Source of the DNA: DASUBN01 sp036263155
GTDB lineage: Bacteria; Pseudomonadota; Gammaproteobacteria; Natronospirales; REEB76
DNA length: 10,088 bases
NCBI GenBank assembly: GCA_036263155.1
Contig: DATAHN010000064.1
Coordinates: 1 to 10,088, forward strand
Reading direction: 5' to 3'
The translations under genes and the position numbers were made by a program. Below the pieces are notes generated by a model. It ran no database searches. It saw only the letters and a program-made list of their open reading frames with translations, and was not told the DNA's origin. Below are positions 5,107 to 10,088 of the stretch, in pieces (position 1 is the stretch's first letter; every line of letters begins with the position of its first letter).

Positions 5107-5667
5107 ATGAACAGGAACGAATTCAAGGTCTATGGCATCGACACCGCGCCGCCCGAGTCGCGCGCCGATCTCGAGAAGCTTACGACCAACCACGGCGGCA
5201 TCCCCAACGTGCACGGCGTCATGGCGGCGGCACCCCCCTTGCTGAAGAGCTATCTCTTCCTCAAGGAGCAGTTCGCCAAGGCGACACTCGACAAGCAGGA
5301 ACGCAAGATAGTCCTGTTGGCCGTGAGCCGTGAGCTCGACAGTGCCTACGATACCGCCGCCCACAGCGTGCTGGCCGACAAGCACAACGTGCCGGCCGAC
5401 GTGATCGAGGCGGTGCGCACCGGCAGGAGTCTCGCCGACGACAAGCTGGAAGCCCTGCGCCAGTTCACCGTCGACGCGACCAGGCACCATGGCCGCATCG
5501 CCGAGAGCACCCTGGGAAGCTTCCTGGCCGCCGGCTACACCAACGCCAATGCCCTGGAGATCGTGCTGGCCATCGGCGCCGTGACGCTCACCAGCCTCAC
5601 CAACCGCCTCGCCAAGACGCCGCTGGACACCGAGTTCCAGGCCCAGGAGTGGAAGAAGGCGAGTTGA
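5107..5667 (+). CDS. Carboxymuconolactone decarboxylase/AhpD-fold protein without CxxC (CMD-2)
   Basis: A 186-residue paralogue of CMD-1 with the same family landmarks: GGIPNVHGVMAAAPPLLKSY, KQERKIVLLAVSRE, and the C-terminal FLAAGYTNANALEIVLAIG ending in EWKKAS. The catalytic segment is R-E76-L-D-S79-A-Y-D82-T-A-A-H86. As in CMD-1, Ser and Asp replace both cysteines of the AhpD-type centre, while Glu and His remain, and there is no cysteine anywhere. The loss in both paralogues shows it is an inherited property, not an error. GGAG lies 9 nt before the ATG. The gene stands alone: it has a conserved leader upstream and a GC-rich hairpin just after its stop. A non-redox enzyme on a lactone-like substrate or a binding protein is possible; the substrate is unknown. 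Confidence 0.9.
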   Translation: MNRNEFKVYGIDTAPPESRADLEKLTTNHGGIPNVHGVMAAAPPLLKSYLFLKEQFAKATLDKQERKIVLLAVSRELDSAYDTAAHSVLADKHNVPADVIEAVRTGRSLADDKLEALRQFTVDATRHHGRIAESTLGSFLAAGYTNANALEIVLAIGAVTLTSLTNRLAKTPLDTEFQAQEWKKAS

Positions 5668-5684
5668 AGCACTGCGCTGCAGGG

Positions 5685-5713
5685 CACGCCGGGGCGATCC
5701 GTCGCCCGGTGCG
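5685..5713 (+). terminator. GC-rich hairpin after CMD-2, no U-tract
   Basis: A perfect stem GGGCGA-TCCG-TCGCCC (5692-5707), extended by CGCC/GGTG-type pairs with one bulge, begins about 18 nt after the CMD-2 stop. There is no T-run after it, so it may stabilise the 3' end or act in factor-dependent termination rather than as an intrinsic terminator. Confidence 0.35.
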
Positions 5714-5739
5714 CCTGTGCCTCGCCGGAGATGCCGTCA

Positions 5740-5954
5740 TGATCCAAGCTGATCCCAAGGCGCGCTCCGCCAGGCGCGCCGCCCTCTCGCCGCAGGACTT
5801 GGCGGCCCGTTGGCGCCCTGGCGCCGGCTCCAACCATGGCGGCTGGCGTGACCCGAAGGCGACGGGTCTGGTGGGTGGTGCCAACCTCTACCTGCGCGGA
5901 CTCTGGCAGCGCTGGCTGTCGCACCCTTCCGCTGCAAGGGAAGTCAGGGGCTAG
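5740..5954 (+). CDS. Possible small protein, unknown or degenerate
   Basis: A 71-residue frame starting MIQADPKARSARRAALSPQD with GGAG 8 nt upstream of the ATG. The segment ALSPQDLAARWRP looks like the first helix of small MerR/excisionase-type helix-turn-helix domains ('LSPxxLAARW'). The following residues (GAGSNHGGWRDPKATGLVGG) do not continue that domain well. It could be a decayed DNA-binding protein or a non-coding frame. It fills most of the 413-nt gap between CMD-2 and the methyltransferase gene; apart from hairpins I see nothing else in that gap. Confidence 0.3.
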
Positions 5955-6036
5955 GTATCCGTGGGCCGATCGGCCCCGTCAGCCGCGGACGGTGACATTC
6001 ATCACTACCCCCGTCGTCCCGCCCTTCGGATAATCG

Positions 6037-6073
6037 TCCCTGACTGAACGGAAGCGATCCGCTTCTTCAGGGA
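6037..6073 (+). promoter_or_regulatory. Two mutually exclusive 5'-leader hairpins covering the SD of the methyltransferase gene
   Basis: TCCCTGA (6037-6043) is a perfect complement of TCAGGGA (6067-6073), which contains the SD. Alternatively CTGAA (6044-6048) pairs with TTCAG (6066-6070), continuous except for a 2-nt bulge with the inner stem GAAGCG-ATC-CGCTTC (6051-6065); this leaves GGGA free. The two outer stems cannot form together. A GATAAT-like -10 at about 6028-6033 would start the mRNA right at this element. Confidence 0.5.
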
Positions 6074-6080
6074 GACCGCG

Positions 6081-6644
6081 ATGACGTCCATGGATTTGCG
6101 TGACGCCGCCTGCCTGGCGCTCTGGGCCTGGCTCCTGGTGGACCTGCTTTGGATATTCACCAAGTACAGCCGTAGCGCCAAGAGCGCGGACCGCGGCTCG
6201 CTCGGGTGGCTGTTCGTGGTCCTTTGGATCGGCATCGCTGCGGCTATGTTCCAGTCCTACAGGGGCGTCGGCGCGCTGGGTGTGCCGGTGCAGCTCTTCG
6301 GCTTCGCGCTCATGGCCTTCGGCATCGGGTTCCGCTTCCTCGCGATCCATCAGCTGGGACGCCTGCACATGCCGGTGGTGGCGATCCAGGCGGACCACCC
6401 GCTCATGGACCGGGGACTCTATTCCCGGGTTCGCCATCCCAGCTATCTCGGCGCGATCCTGGCTCTGACGGGCTTCGGCTTGGCCCTCGGCAACGGGATC
6501 TCGGCCCTGATGGTGGTCGCGGCGGCGCTCATCTCCTACGGCTACCGCATGCACGTGGAGGAGGCGGCCCTGGTGCAGGGCTTGGGCGAGCGCTACGCGG
6601 ACTATCAGCGCCGCACCCGGCGCCTCATCCCCTGGGTCTATTGA
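6081..6644 (+). CDS. ICMT/PEMT-like membrane methyltransferase
   Basis: A 187-residue integral membrane protein of the isoprenylcysteine carboxyl methyltransferase / phospholipid methyltransferase superfamily. Hydrophobic segments are at about residues 11-27, 41-58, 66-90 and 122-152. The C-terminal signature is DHPLMDRGLYSRVRHPSYLG (105-124), with the RHP motif at 118-120, followed by E160-E161 and ERYADYQRRTRRLIP. In this family this region binds S-adenosylmethionine, with methyl transfer at the membrane surface. Bacterial members rarely have prenylated substrates; the true acceptor (lipid, isoprenoid or small molecule) cannot be read from the sequence. GGGAGA lies 6 nt before the ATG at 6081, directly after a regulatory-looking hairpin. 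It converges with the gene at 6656-7084, only 11 nt apart. Confidence 0.88.
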   Translation: MTSMDLRDAACLALWAWLLVDLLWIFTKYSRSAKSADRGSLGWLFVVLWIGIAAAMFQSYRGVGALGVPVQLFGFALMAFGIGFRFLAIHQLGRLHMPVVAIQADHPLMDRGLYSRVRHPSYLGAILALTGFGLALGNGISALMVVAAALISYGYRMHVEEAALVQGLGERYADYQRRTRRLIPWVY

Positions 6645-6655
6645 AGCTTCGCCGG

Positions 6656-7084
6656 CTACTCCTTGTATAGCCGGGCGCCCACGCTCACGCCCAGCAGGAT
6701 GGCGACGAAGCCGCCAAGCAACTGACCCAGGATGAGTCCAGTGGGCAGGATGCCGAGCGCCATGAGATCCAGCGCCACCGTGAGCTTCCCCGCGATCCAC
6801 AGCAGGACTCCGGCCAGCAGGGCCGTCCTGGGTCCCGCCCCGTAGCGCGGGCGTATCCCGGCGTAGATCCACACGCCGGCGATGCCATAGAGCAGGCTCA
6901 TGAGCGTCCACAGGCCAAGCGCGGCGCCGCGCGCCGGGGCATGCAGGTGATCGCCCATCCCCTGCGCCCACTCCATGAAGGCGCCGCTGAGGAGGGCGCC
7001 GTTGACGATGCCATTGACCACGAAGAGCGCGGCGCCCGCCGCGACGCCCCCCACCATCACGCGTGCCGCATTGACCTTGGCCAT
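6656..7084 (-). CDS. Four-helix membrane protein, unknown function
   Basis: A 142-residue protein starting MAKVNAARVMVGGVAAGAAL. Four hydrophobic segments are visible at about residues 7-30, 53-76, 86-108 and 112-138. Glycine-rich small-residue patterns (GGVAAGAALF, GQLLGGFVAILLG) suggest tight helix packing. There is no signal-peptide cleavage site and no catalytic motif. Proteins of this type are usually annotated only as hypothetical membrane proteins. The ATG has GAGGA close upstream. It is driven by a near-consensus promoter (TTGACA, 17 bp, TAACTT) in which a palindromic operator fills the spacer, and it diverges from the tetR gene. It is therefore very probably repressed by that TetR protein, which suggests a role in the same stress response (inference). 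Confidence 0.8.
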   Translation of the reverse strand: MAKVNAARVMVGGVAAGAALFVVNGIVNGALLSGAFMEWAQGMGDHLHAPARGAALGLWTLMSLLYGIAGVWIYAGIRPRYGAGPRTALLAGVLLWIAGKLTVALDLMALGILPTGLILGQLLGGFVAILLGVSVGARLYKE

Positions 7085-7117
7085 GGTTCCTCGGGTGTTC
7101 CCGCTCGGTTGAGAGGC

Positions 7118-7151
7118 TGGACAAGTTACATACCGAATGGTATGTTGTCAA
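7118..7151. promoter_or_regulatory. Divergent promoters with shared TetR-type operator
   Basis: The palindrome ACATACC-GAAT-GGTATGT (7128-7145) is a typical TetR-family operator. On the minus strand TTGACA (7151-7146), 17 bp, TAACTT (7128-7123) drives the membrane-protein gene, with the operator filling the spacer. On the plus strand TGGACA (7118-7123), 17 bp, TATGTT (7141-7146) drives tetR. One bound dimer would block both. The plus-strand transcript is predicted to start near 7153, leaving about 3 nt before the tetR ATG. Confidence 0.85.
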
Positions 7152-7155
7152 TCAC

Positions 7156-7788
7156 ATGCCCAGACAGTCCAGACGCCCTCCCAAGACCCGCGACCCGGAG
7201 CGCACCCGGGCCGAGATCCTCGCGGCCGCGTTCCCGCTGGTGCTCCGCCATGGCTTCCAGGGCGTGAGCATCGACGACATCGTCGAGCAGACCCGCCACA
7301 CCAAGGGCGCGCTCTTCCACCAGTTCCCCACCAAGCGGGAGCTCGGCTATGCGCTGGTGGACGAGGTGGTCCGGCCGCTGATCATCGAGCGCTGGATCAG
7401 GCCGCTGGAGGGTTTCGAGAACCCGCTGGAGGGGATCCTGAGCCAGATGGAAGAGCTGATCGGCAAGGCGCCGCCGGAGCTCCTGAAGCTCGGCTGCCCT
7501 CTCAACAACCTGGTGCAGGAGATGGCGCCCCTGGACGCCGGCTTCAGGAAGCGGCTGCAGTCCGCGCTGGAACTGTGGGTGACCGAGACCGAGCGGCACC
7601 TGGCGCGGGCCAAGGCCGCGGGCTTCCTCAAGAAGTCCGTGGATACCCGGGAGGCCGCGCACTTCATCGTCATGGCCCACGAGGGCTTCTACGGCATGAT
7701 CAAGGGCCTGGGGCATCCGCACGCGTTCGAAGCGCTGGTCAATTCCCTGGGCATCTACTTCCAGGCCATCTCGACCCAGGAGCTCTAG
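7156..7788 (+). CDS. TetR/AcrR-family repressor
   Basis: A 210-residue regulator with the usual TetR layout. The N-terminal DNA-binding domain runs from RTRAEILAAAFPLVLRHGFQ through the helix-turn-helix VSIDDIVEQTRHTKGALFHQ (37-56) to FPTKRELGYALVDEVV. The all-helical ligand domain contains KLGCPLNNLVQEM (111-123). Cys114 is the only cysteine in the protein and lies in the G-C position where electrophile-sensing members such as NemR carry their reactive Cys, so thiol-based sensing is plausible but unproven. There is no SD, and the predicted promoter starts the mRNA about 3 nt before this ATG, so translation is probably leaderless. It stands divergent to the membrane-protein gene and is followed without a gap by a GST gene, suggesting autoregulation and control of both transcripts. 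Confidence 0.92.
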   Translation: MPRQSRRPPKTRDPERTRAEILAAAFPLVLRHGFQGVSIDDIVEQTRHTKGALFHQFPTKRELGYALVDEVVRPLIIERWIRPLEGFENPLEGILSQMEELIGKAPPELLKLGCPLNNLVQEMAPLDAGFRKRLQSALELWVTETERHLARAKAAGFLKKSVDTREAAHFIVMAHEGFYGMIKGLGHPHAFEALVNSLGIYFQAISTQEL

Positions 7789-8406
7789 ATGCAGCTCTAT
7801 TACTCCCACAACCTCAATCCCCGCGTGGCGGTGGCCGTGGCCCGCCACCTGGGGTCGCCGCTCGAGTTCCGGCGCGCGCGGCCGTTCCATCCCGCCGAGA
7901 TCGATTCCTTCCGCAAGCTCAACCCCAACACCCGCGTGCCGGTGCTGGTGGAAGACGGGCATGCGCTGTGGGAGACGGACGCCATCGCCTGCCGGCTCTC
8001 GCAGCTCGCGGGTTCGGCCTTCTGGCGCAGCGGCGCCGAGCTGCCGGAGATGATCAAGTGGATCAGCTGGGGCACTCATCACCTCACCCGCGCCGCCGAT
8101 CCCCTGTATTTCGAGCGCGTGGTGCGGCCCCGCATCACGAAGGACTACCGGCCCAAGGACCCGGCCGAGTTCGAGGAGCCGCTCAGGGATTTCCGGCAGC
8201 ACGCCGCGATCCTGGATGCCGGTCTCAAGGGCCGGCGATGGCTGCTGGACAGCGGCCTCTCCTACGCGGATTTTCGCGTGGCCACCGCGCTGCCTTTCGC
8301 GGACGCAGCCGGCTTGCCGCTCCGGGAGTTCCCCGAAGTCACGCGCTGGCACGATCAGTTGCTGGAGCTTCCGGCCTGGCGGGCGCCATTCGATGGATTG
8401 GAGTGA
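7789..8406 (+). CDS. Glutathione S-transferase family protein
   Basis: A 205-residue GST. The N-terminal thioredoxin-like domain (1-75) starts MQLYYSHNLNPRVAVAVARH and contains NPNTRVPVLVEDG (45-57) with the conserved cis-proline Pro51, then LWETDAIACRLSQL. The usual Glu-Ser that holds the gamma-glutamyl part of glutathione is Glu62-Thr63. Ser6 is the candidate active-site residue. The C-terminal helical domain includes GRRWLLDSGLSYADFRVATA, where the D-x-x-x-A pattern is the N-capping box of the GST fold. The ATG follows the tetR stop directly (TAG-ATG) with AGGAG just upstream inside tetR, so the two genes are translationally coupled in one operon. The likely role is conjugation or isomerisation of an electrophile sensed by TetR (inference). 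Confidence 0.9.
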   Translation: MQLYYSHNLNPRVAVAVARHLGSPLEFRRARPFHPAEIDSFRKLNPNTRVPVLVEDGHALWETDAIACRLSQLAGSAFWRSGAELPEMIKWISWGTHHLTRAADPLYFERVVRPRITKDYRPKDPAEFEEPLRDFRQHAAILDAGLKGRRWLLDSGLSYADFRVATALPFADAAGLPLREFPEVTRWHDQLLELPAWRAPFDGLE

Positions 8407-8432
8407 CCTAATATGACAAGGAGATCACGCAC

Positions 8433-8789
8433 ATGAAGAAGTACATGGCTGTCTACACCGGTACCCCCGGCGCGTTCGAGAAGTGGCAGCAGAAGTTCCC
8501 GGATGAGTCGGCGCGCAAGGCGCAGGAGAAGAAGGGCATGGAAGCCTGGAGCAAGTGGGCCAAGACCCACGAGAAGGCCATCGTCGAGGGCGGCGGTCCC
8601 CTCGGCAAGACCAAGTCGGTCTCTGCAGCGGGCATCCAGGACATCCGCAACAACCTCGCCGCTTACACGATCGTGCAGGCGGAATCCCACGAGGCCGCGG
8701 CCAAGATGTTCCTGGAGCATCCGCACTTCACCGTGTTCCCGGGCGAATCGGTGGAGATCATGGAGATCCTGCCGATACCGACCCGCTGA
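8433..8789 (+). CDS. YCII-related domain protein
   Basis: A 118-residue soluble protein of the YCII/dimeric alpha-beta barrel type: first strand KKYMAVYTG, a long charged helix (EKWQQKF to SKWAKTHEKA), 'VEGGGPLGKTKSV' loop, strand AAYTIVQAES, helix 'HEAAAKMFLEHPHF' and last strand ESVEIMEILPIP. The H-P-H-F and EIMEILPI segments fit the family, whose members use a His/Asp pair in small-molecule chemistry; the reaction here is unknown. AAGGAG lies 9 nt before the ATG and the gap to the GST gene is 26 nt, so it is the third gene of the tetR operon. It converges with a GST gene only 17 nt downstream, with no clear terminator between them. Confidence 0.82.
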   Translation: MKKYMAVYTGTPGAFEKWQQKFPDESARKAQEKKGMEAWSKWAKTHEKAIVEGGGPLGKTKSVSAAGIQDIRNNLAAYTIVQAESHEAAAKMFLEHPHFTVFPGESVEIMEILPIPTR

Positions 8790-8806
8790 GCGGGAGGCAA
8801 GGCCCT

Positions 8807-9445
8807 CTATTTCGCGTTGACCGCCAGCTGCGCCGCGAACGCCCGCTTGTAAGCAGGCCGCGCTTCGCCCCGGGCCACGTAGGCGGCGAGCGTCGGGAAC
8901 TCGTCCAGGAGGCCCGATGACCGGTAGCGCAGCAGCACCGACGCCATCAGCAGGTCCCCCGCGCTGAACGCGCCGTCCAGCCACTCGGCACCGCCCAGGC
9001 GGGCCGCGAGCTGTTTCAGCCGGTTGCGTGCCCGGTCCATCACCAGCGGCATGCGTTCCTTGGCCCAGGGCTTGTCGGCCTCCAGGACCCTGGCATTGAA
9101 GAGTTCCAGCACGGGCGGCTCGATACTGCTGAGCGCGGCGAACATCCAGGTGATGGCACGGGCCCGCGCGTCCGCATCCTGCGGGAACAGGCCTTTGAAG
9201 CGCTCGGCGATGTGCAGCACGATGGAGCCCGTCTCGAACAGCGTGAGACCGTCTTCCTCATAGGTGGGGATCTGGCCGAAGGGGTTGCGCTCGAGGTGCG
9301 CGCCTTCCTTCAGCGCCTTGAACGACACCAGCCGCACCGCGTAGGGCTGGTCCACTTCCTCCAGCGCCCAGCGCACGCGGGTGTCCCGCGCCAGCCCCTT
9401 ACCCCCGTCCGGCGACTTCTCGAATGCGGTGATGGTGATGGTCAT
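8807..9445 (-). CDS. Glutathione S-transferase family protein
   Basis: A 212-residue GST. The N-terminal domain has LARDTRVRWALEEVDQPYAV, then NPFGQIPTYEEDGLTLFETG with cis-proline Pro60 and the glutathione-binding E71-T-G-S74. The C-terminal helical domain has 'DKPWAKERMPLVMDRARNRL' and GAEWLDGAFSAGDLLMASVL, with the Ser-x-x-Asp N-cap box at SAGD. It belongs to the group with 'NPFGQIPTYEEDGL..FETG' found widely in proteobacteria, which has no assigned substrate. The ATG at 9443-9445 has AGGA about 10 nt upstream. Only 11 nt separate it from the TfoX-domain gene before it, so the two are co-transcribed. It is clearly different in sequence from the GST at 7789, so this is not a local duplication. 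Confidence 0.9.
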   Translation of the reverse strand: MTITITAFEKSPDGGKGLARDTRVRWALEEVDQPYAVRLVSFKALKEGAHLERNPFGQIPTYEEDGLTLFETGSIVLHIAERFKGLFPQDADARARAITWMFAALSSIEPPVLELFNARVLEADKPWAKERMPLVMDRARNRLKQLAARLGGAEWLDGAFSAGDLLMASVLLRYRSSGLLDEFPTLAAYVARGEARPAYKRAFAAQLAVNAK

Positions 9446-9456
9446 GCCGTGGGTTC

Positions 9457-9810
9457 CTATCGCTTTCGTTTGGGTTTGGTCTTTGCCGGCAAGGCCGCGA
9501 TCACGTCCAGGCTCTGACTGATCCAGCTCTTGAGTTGTGCATCCGTACGATACCCCGCGGGCTCGATGAAGATGAAGCCGCCGAGCGTCCTGCCGCCCAT
9601 CTTCATGGGTTTGGCGCCGGGCTTCTTGAGCAGCTTGAGGCGGTCTTCCTTGGCAACCCTCACCAGGATGCGCCCCTCGCCCACGCTCACGCAGAGCTTG
9701 CCCTGCACCATGAACCCCAGGCTTCCGCCCACCATCCGCTTCTCCACCACGCCCTTGCGGCGCGCCAACGTCCGTCGCACACGCTCGAGGGTCTTGGGAT
9801 CGGCTGCCAT
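9457..9810 (-). CDS. TfoX N-terminal domain protein
   Basis: A 117-residue protein matching the TfoX/Sxy N-terminal domain. After a short basic helix (DPKTLERVRRTLARRKGVVE) comes KRMVGGSLGFMVQGKLCVSV, then RILVRVAKEDRLKLL, then 'PMKMGGRTLGGFIFIEPAGY' and a final helix LKSWISQSLDVIAAL with a Lys/Arg-rich tail. The family's M-x-G-x-x-F and M-G-x-x-L-x-x-F-x-x-I patterns are present. TfoX itself switches on competence genes, but short single-domain proteins like this one have no proven role in it; their function is open. AGGAG lies 7 nt before the ATG. It is the first gene of a two-gene operon with a GST. Confidence 0.88.
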   Translation of the reverse strand: MAADPKTLERVRRTLARRKGVVEKRMVGGSLGFMVQGKLCVSVGEGRILVRVAKEDRLKLLKKPGAKPMKMGGRTLGGFIFIEPAGYRTDAQLKSWISQSLDVIAALPAKTKPKRKR

Positions 9811-9898
9811 GGGACACTCCTAGGTAGAGGTGGAAGGGGAGGGGCTATCCACGCTCCTCGCACCGTGCTGAGATTTCCCTTTCGAACTGAGGCGTCTC

Positions 9899-9933
9899 TG
9901 TCACAAAACTGACATCAAGTGGGGGGGGGTCAA
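9899..9933 (-). promoter_or_regulatory. Upstream region of TfoX operon with C9 tract and small palindrome
   Basis: On the minus strand TTGA is followed by nine C (9929-9921) and then by the inverted repeat TGTCA-GTTTTG-TGACA (9914-9899). TTGACC would be a fair -35, placing seven C in the spacer, but no good -10 is found 16-18 bp on (closest AGTTTT). Promoter function is therefore uncertain. The rest of 9811-9951 shows nothing else. Confidence 0.3.
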
Positions 9934-9951
9934 CGGTTAAATCGGAAGAGC

Positions 9952-10088
9952 TCAGTCGAGATACTTCCAGGTATCCGCGCCGTCGAAATGGCGCACCTTC
10001 GCTTTCGCCAGCATTTCCGGCGGCAGCATGCGTGCGTTCACGCCCATGCGGTCGATCTCACCCTCCGGCACCGCGGTCCAGTGGGTCA
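9952..10088 (-). CDS. C-terminal fragment of an unknown gene
   Basis: The minus-strand frame open to the window edge reads THWTAVPEGEIDRMGVNARM, then LPPEMLAKAKVRHFDGADTW and KYLD, ending at TGA (9952-9954). The mix of charged and hydrophobic residues and the normal codon use support a real coding end. The visible 44 residues are too few for me to name a family. Its orientation is the same as the TfoX-GST pair, but the gap of about 140 nt suggests a separate transcript. Confidence 0.6.
   Translation of the reverse strand, partial: THWTAVPEGEIDRMGVNARMLPPEMLAKAKVRHFDGADTWKYLD

Noticed and set aside
5759..5780. Inverted repeat GGCGCGC/GCGCGCC
   Set aside because: Seven pairs of pure GC in a GC-rich, possibly coding stretch; expected by chance and without positional logic.
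5979..7151. Long minus-strand open frame of 390 codons
   Set aside because: It runs antisense through the methyltransferase gene and out of frame through the membrane-protein gene; its His/Arg/Gly-rich composition is typical of a shadow frame in high-GC DNA.
7126..8352. Minus-strand open frame of 408 codons opposite tetR and GST
   Set aside because: Antisense to two well-recognised genes with matching SDs and operon spacing; no domain is visible.
7137..8411. Plus-strand open frame of 424 codons overlapping tetR and GST
   Set aside because: A +2-type shadow of tetR and GST, rich in Pro, Gly and Arg, with no recognisable domain.
8790..8806. Possible shared terminator between the converging YCII and GST genes
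   Set aside because: Only four to five interrupted pairs (GAGGC/GCCCTC) and no proper T-run; too weak to call.
9446..9817. N-terminal extension of the minus-strand GST to 336 residues
   Set aside because: The extension is the TfoX-domain gene in another frame; the GST fold begins at MTITITAFEK with its own SD.

Overview
The window is high-GC DNA with short intergenic gaps and clear Shine-Dalgarno (SD) sites. The mix of families (Cys-poor Crp/Fnr regulator, TfoX-domain protein, ICMT-type methyltransferase, several GSTs, a release-factor-like 'translational machinery' protein) suggests a Gammaproteobacterium, perhaps Xanthomonadales-like. That placement is inference. No rRNA, tRNA, CRISPR array, IS element or phage gene is visible.

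Layout. 1-733 (+) is the 3' part of an exported TPR protein. 857-3485 (-) holds, in transcription order, a Crp/Fnr regulator without N-terminal Fe-S cysteines, a CMD/AhpD-fold protein (CMD-1) ending at a strong terminator, a one-helix membrane protein, a translational-machinery-family protein with an FNR-like box upstream, and a truncated copy of an unknown gene. 3486-3900 carries a LysE/RhtB remnant and a possible leader ORF before a small unknown (+) gene with its own terminator. 4374-4688 (-) is the full-length relative of the truncated copy. 5107-5667 (+) is a second CMD protein (CMD-2). 6081-6644 (+) is an ICMT-like membrane methyltransferase. 6656-7084 (-) and 7156-8789 (+) are divergent: a four-helix membrane protein faces a tetR - GST - YCII operon across one palindromic operator. 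8807-9810 (-) is a TfoX-domain/GST pair, and 9952-10088 (-) is the 3' end of an unknown gene.

The most interesting signal is the CMD pair. Both proteins lack both cysteines of the AhpD-type CxxC centre (Ser and Asp instead), and both are preceded by an almost gap-free leader of about 150 nt. The best-conserved part of that leader forms a hairpin in which every substitution keeps base pairing. This fits a duplicated gene plus cis-regulatory RNA (or coupled leader ORF) whose function I do not recognise. A weaker third copy of the leader core lies near 4816-4870 with no gene directly after it.

Other points: the tetR operator sits inside two back-to-back promoters; tetR and the Crp/Fnr gene look nearly leaderless; and the methyltransferase mRNA begins with mutually exclusive hairpins, one of which covers its SD. 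The tetR-GST-YCII and TfoX-GST groups suggest a handling module for electrophiles or redox stress (inference).
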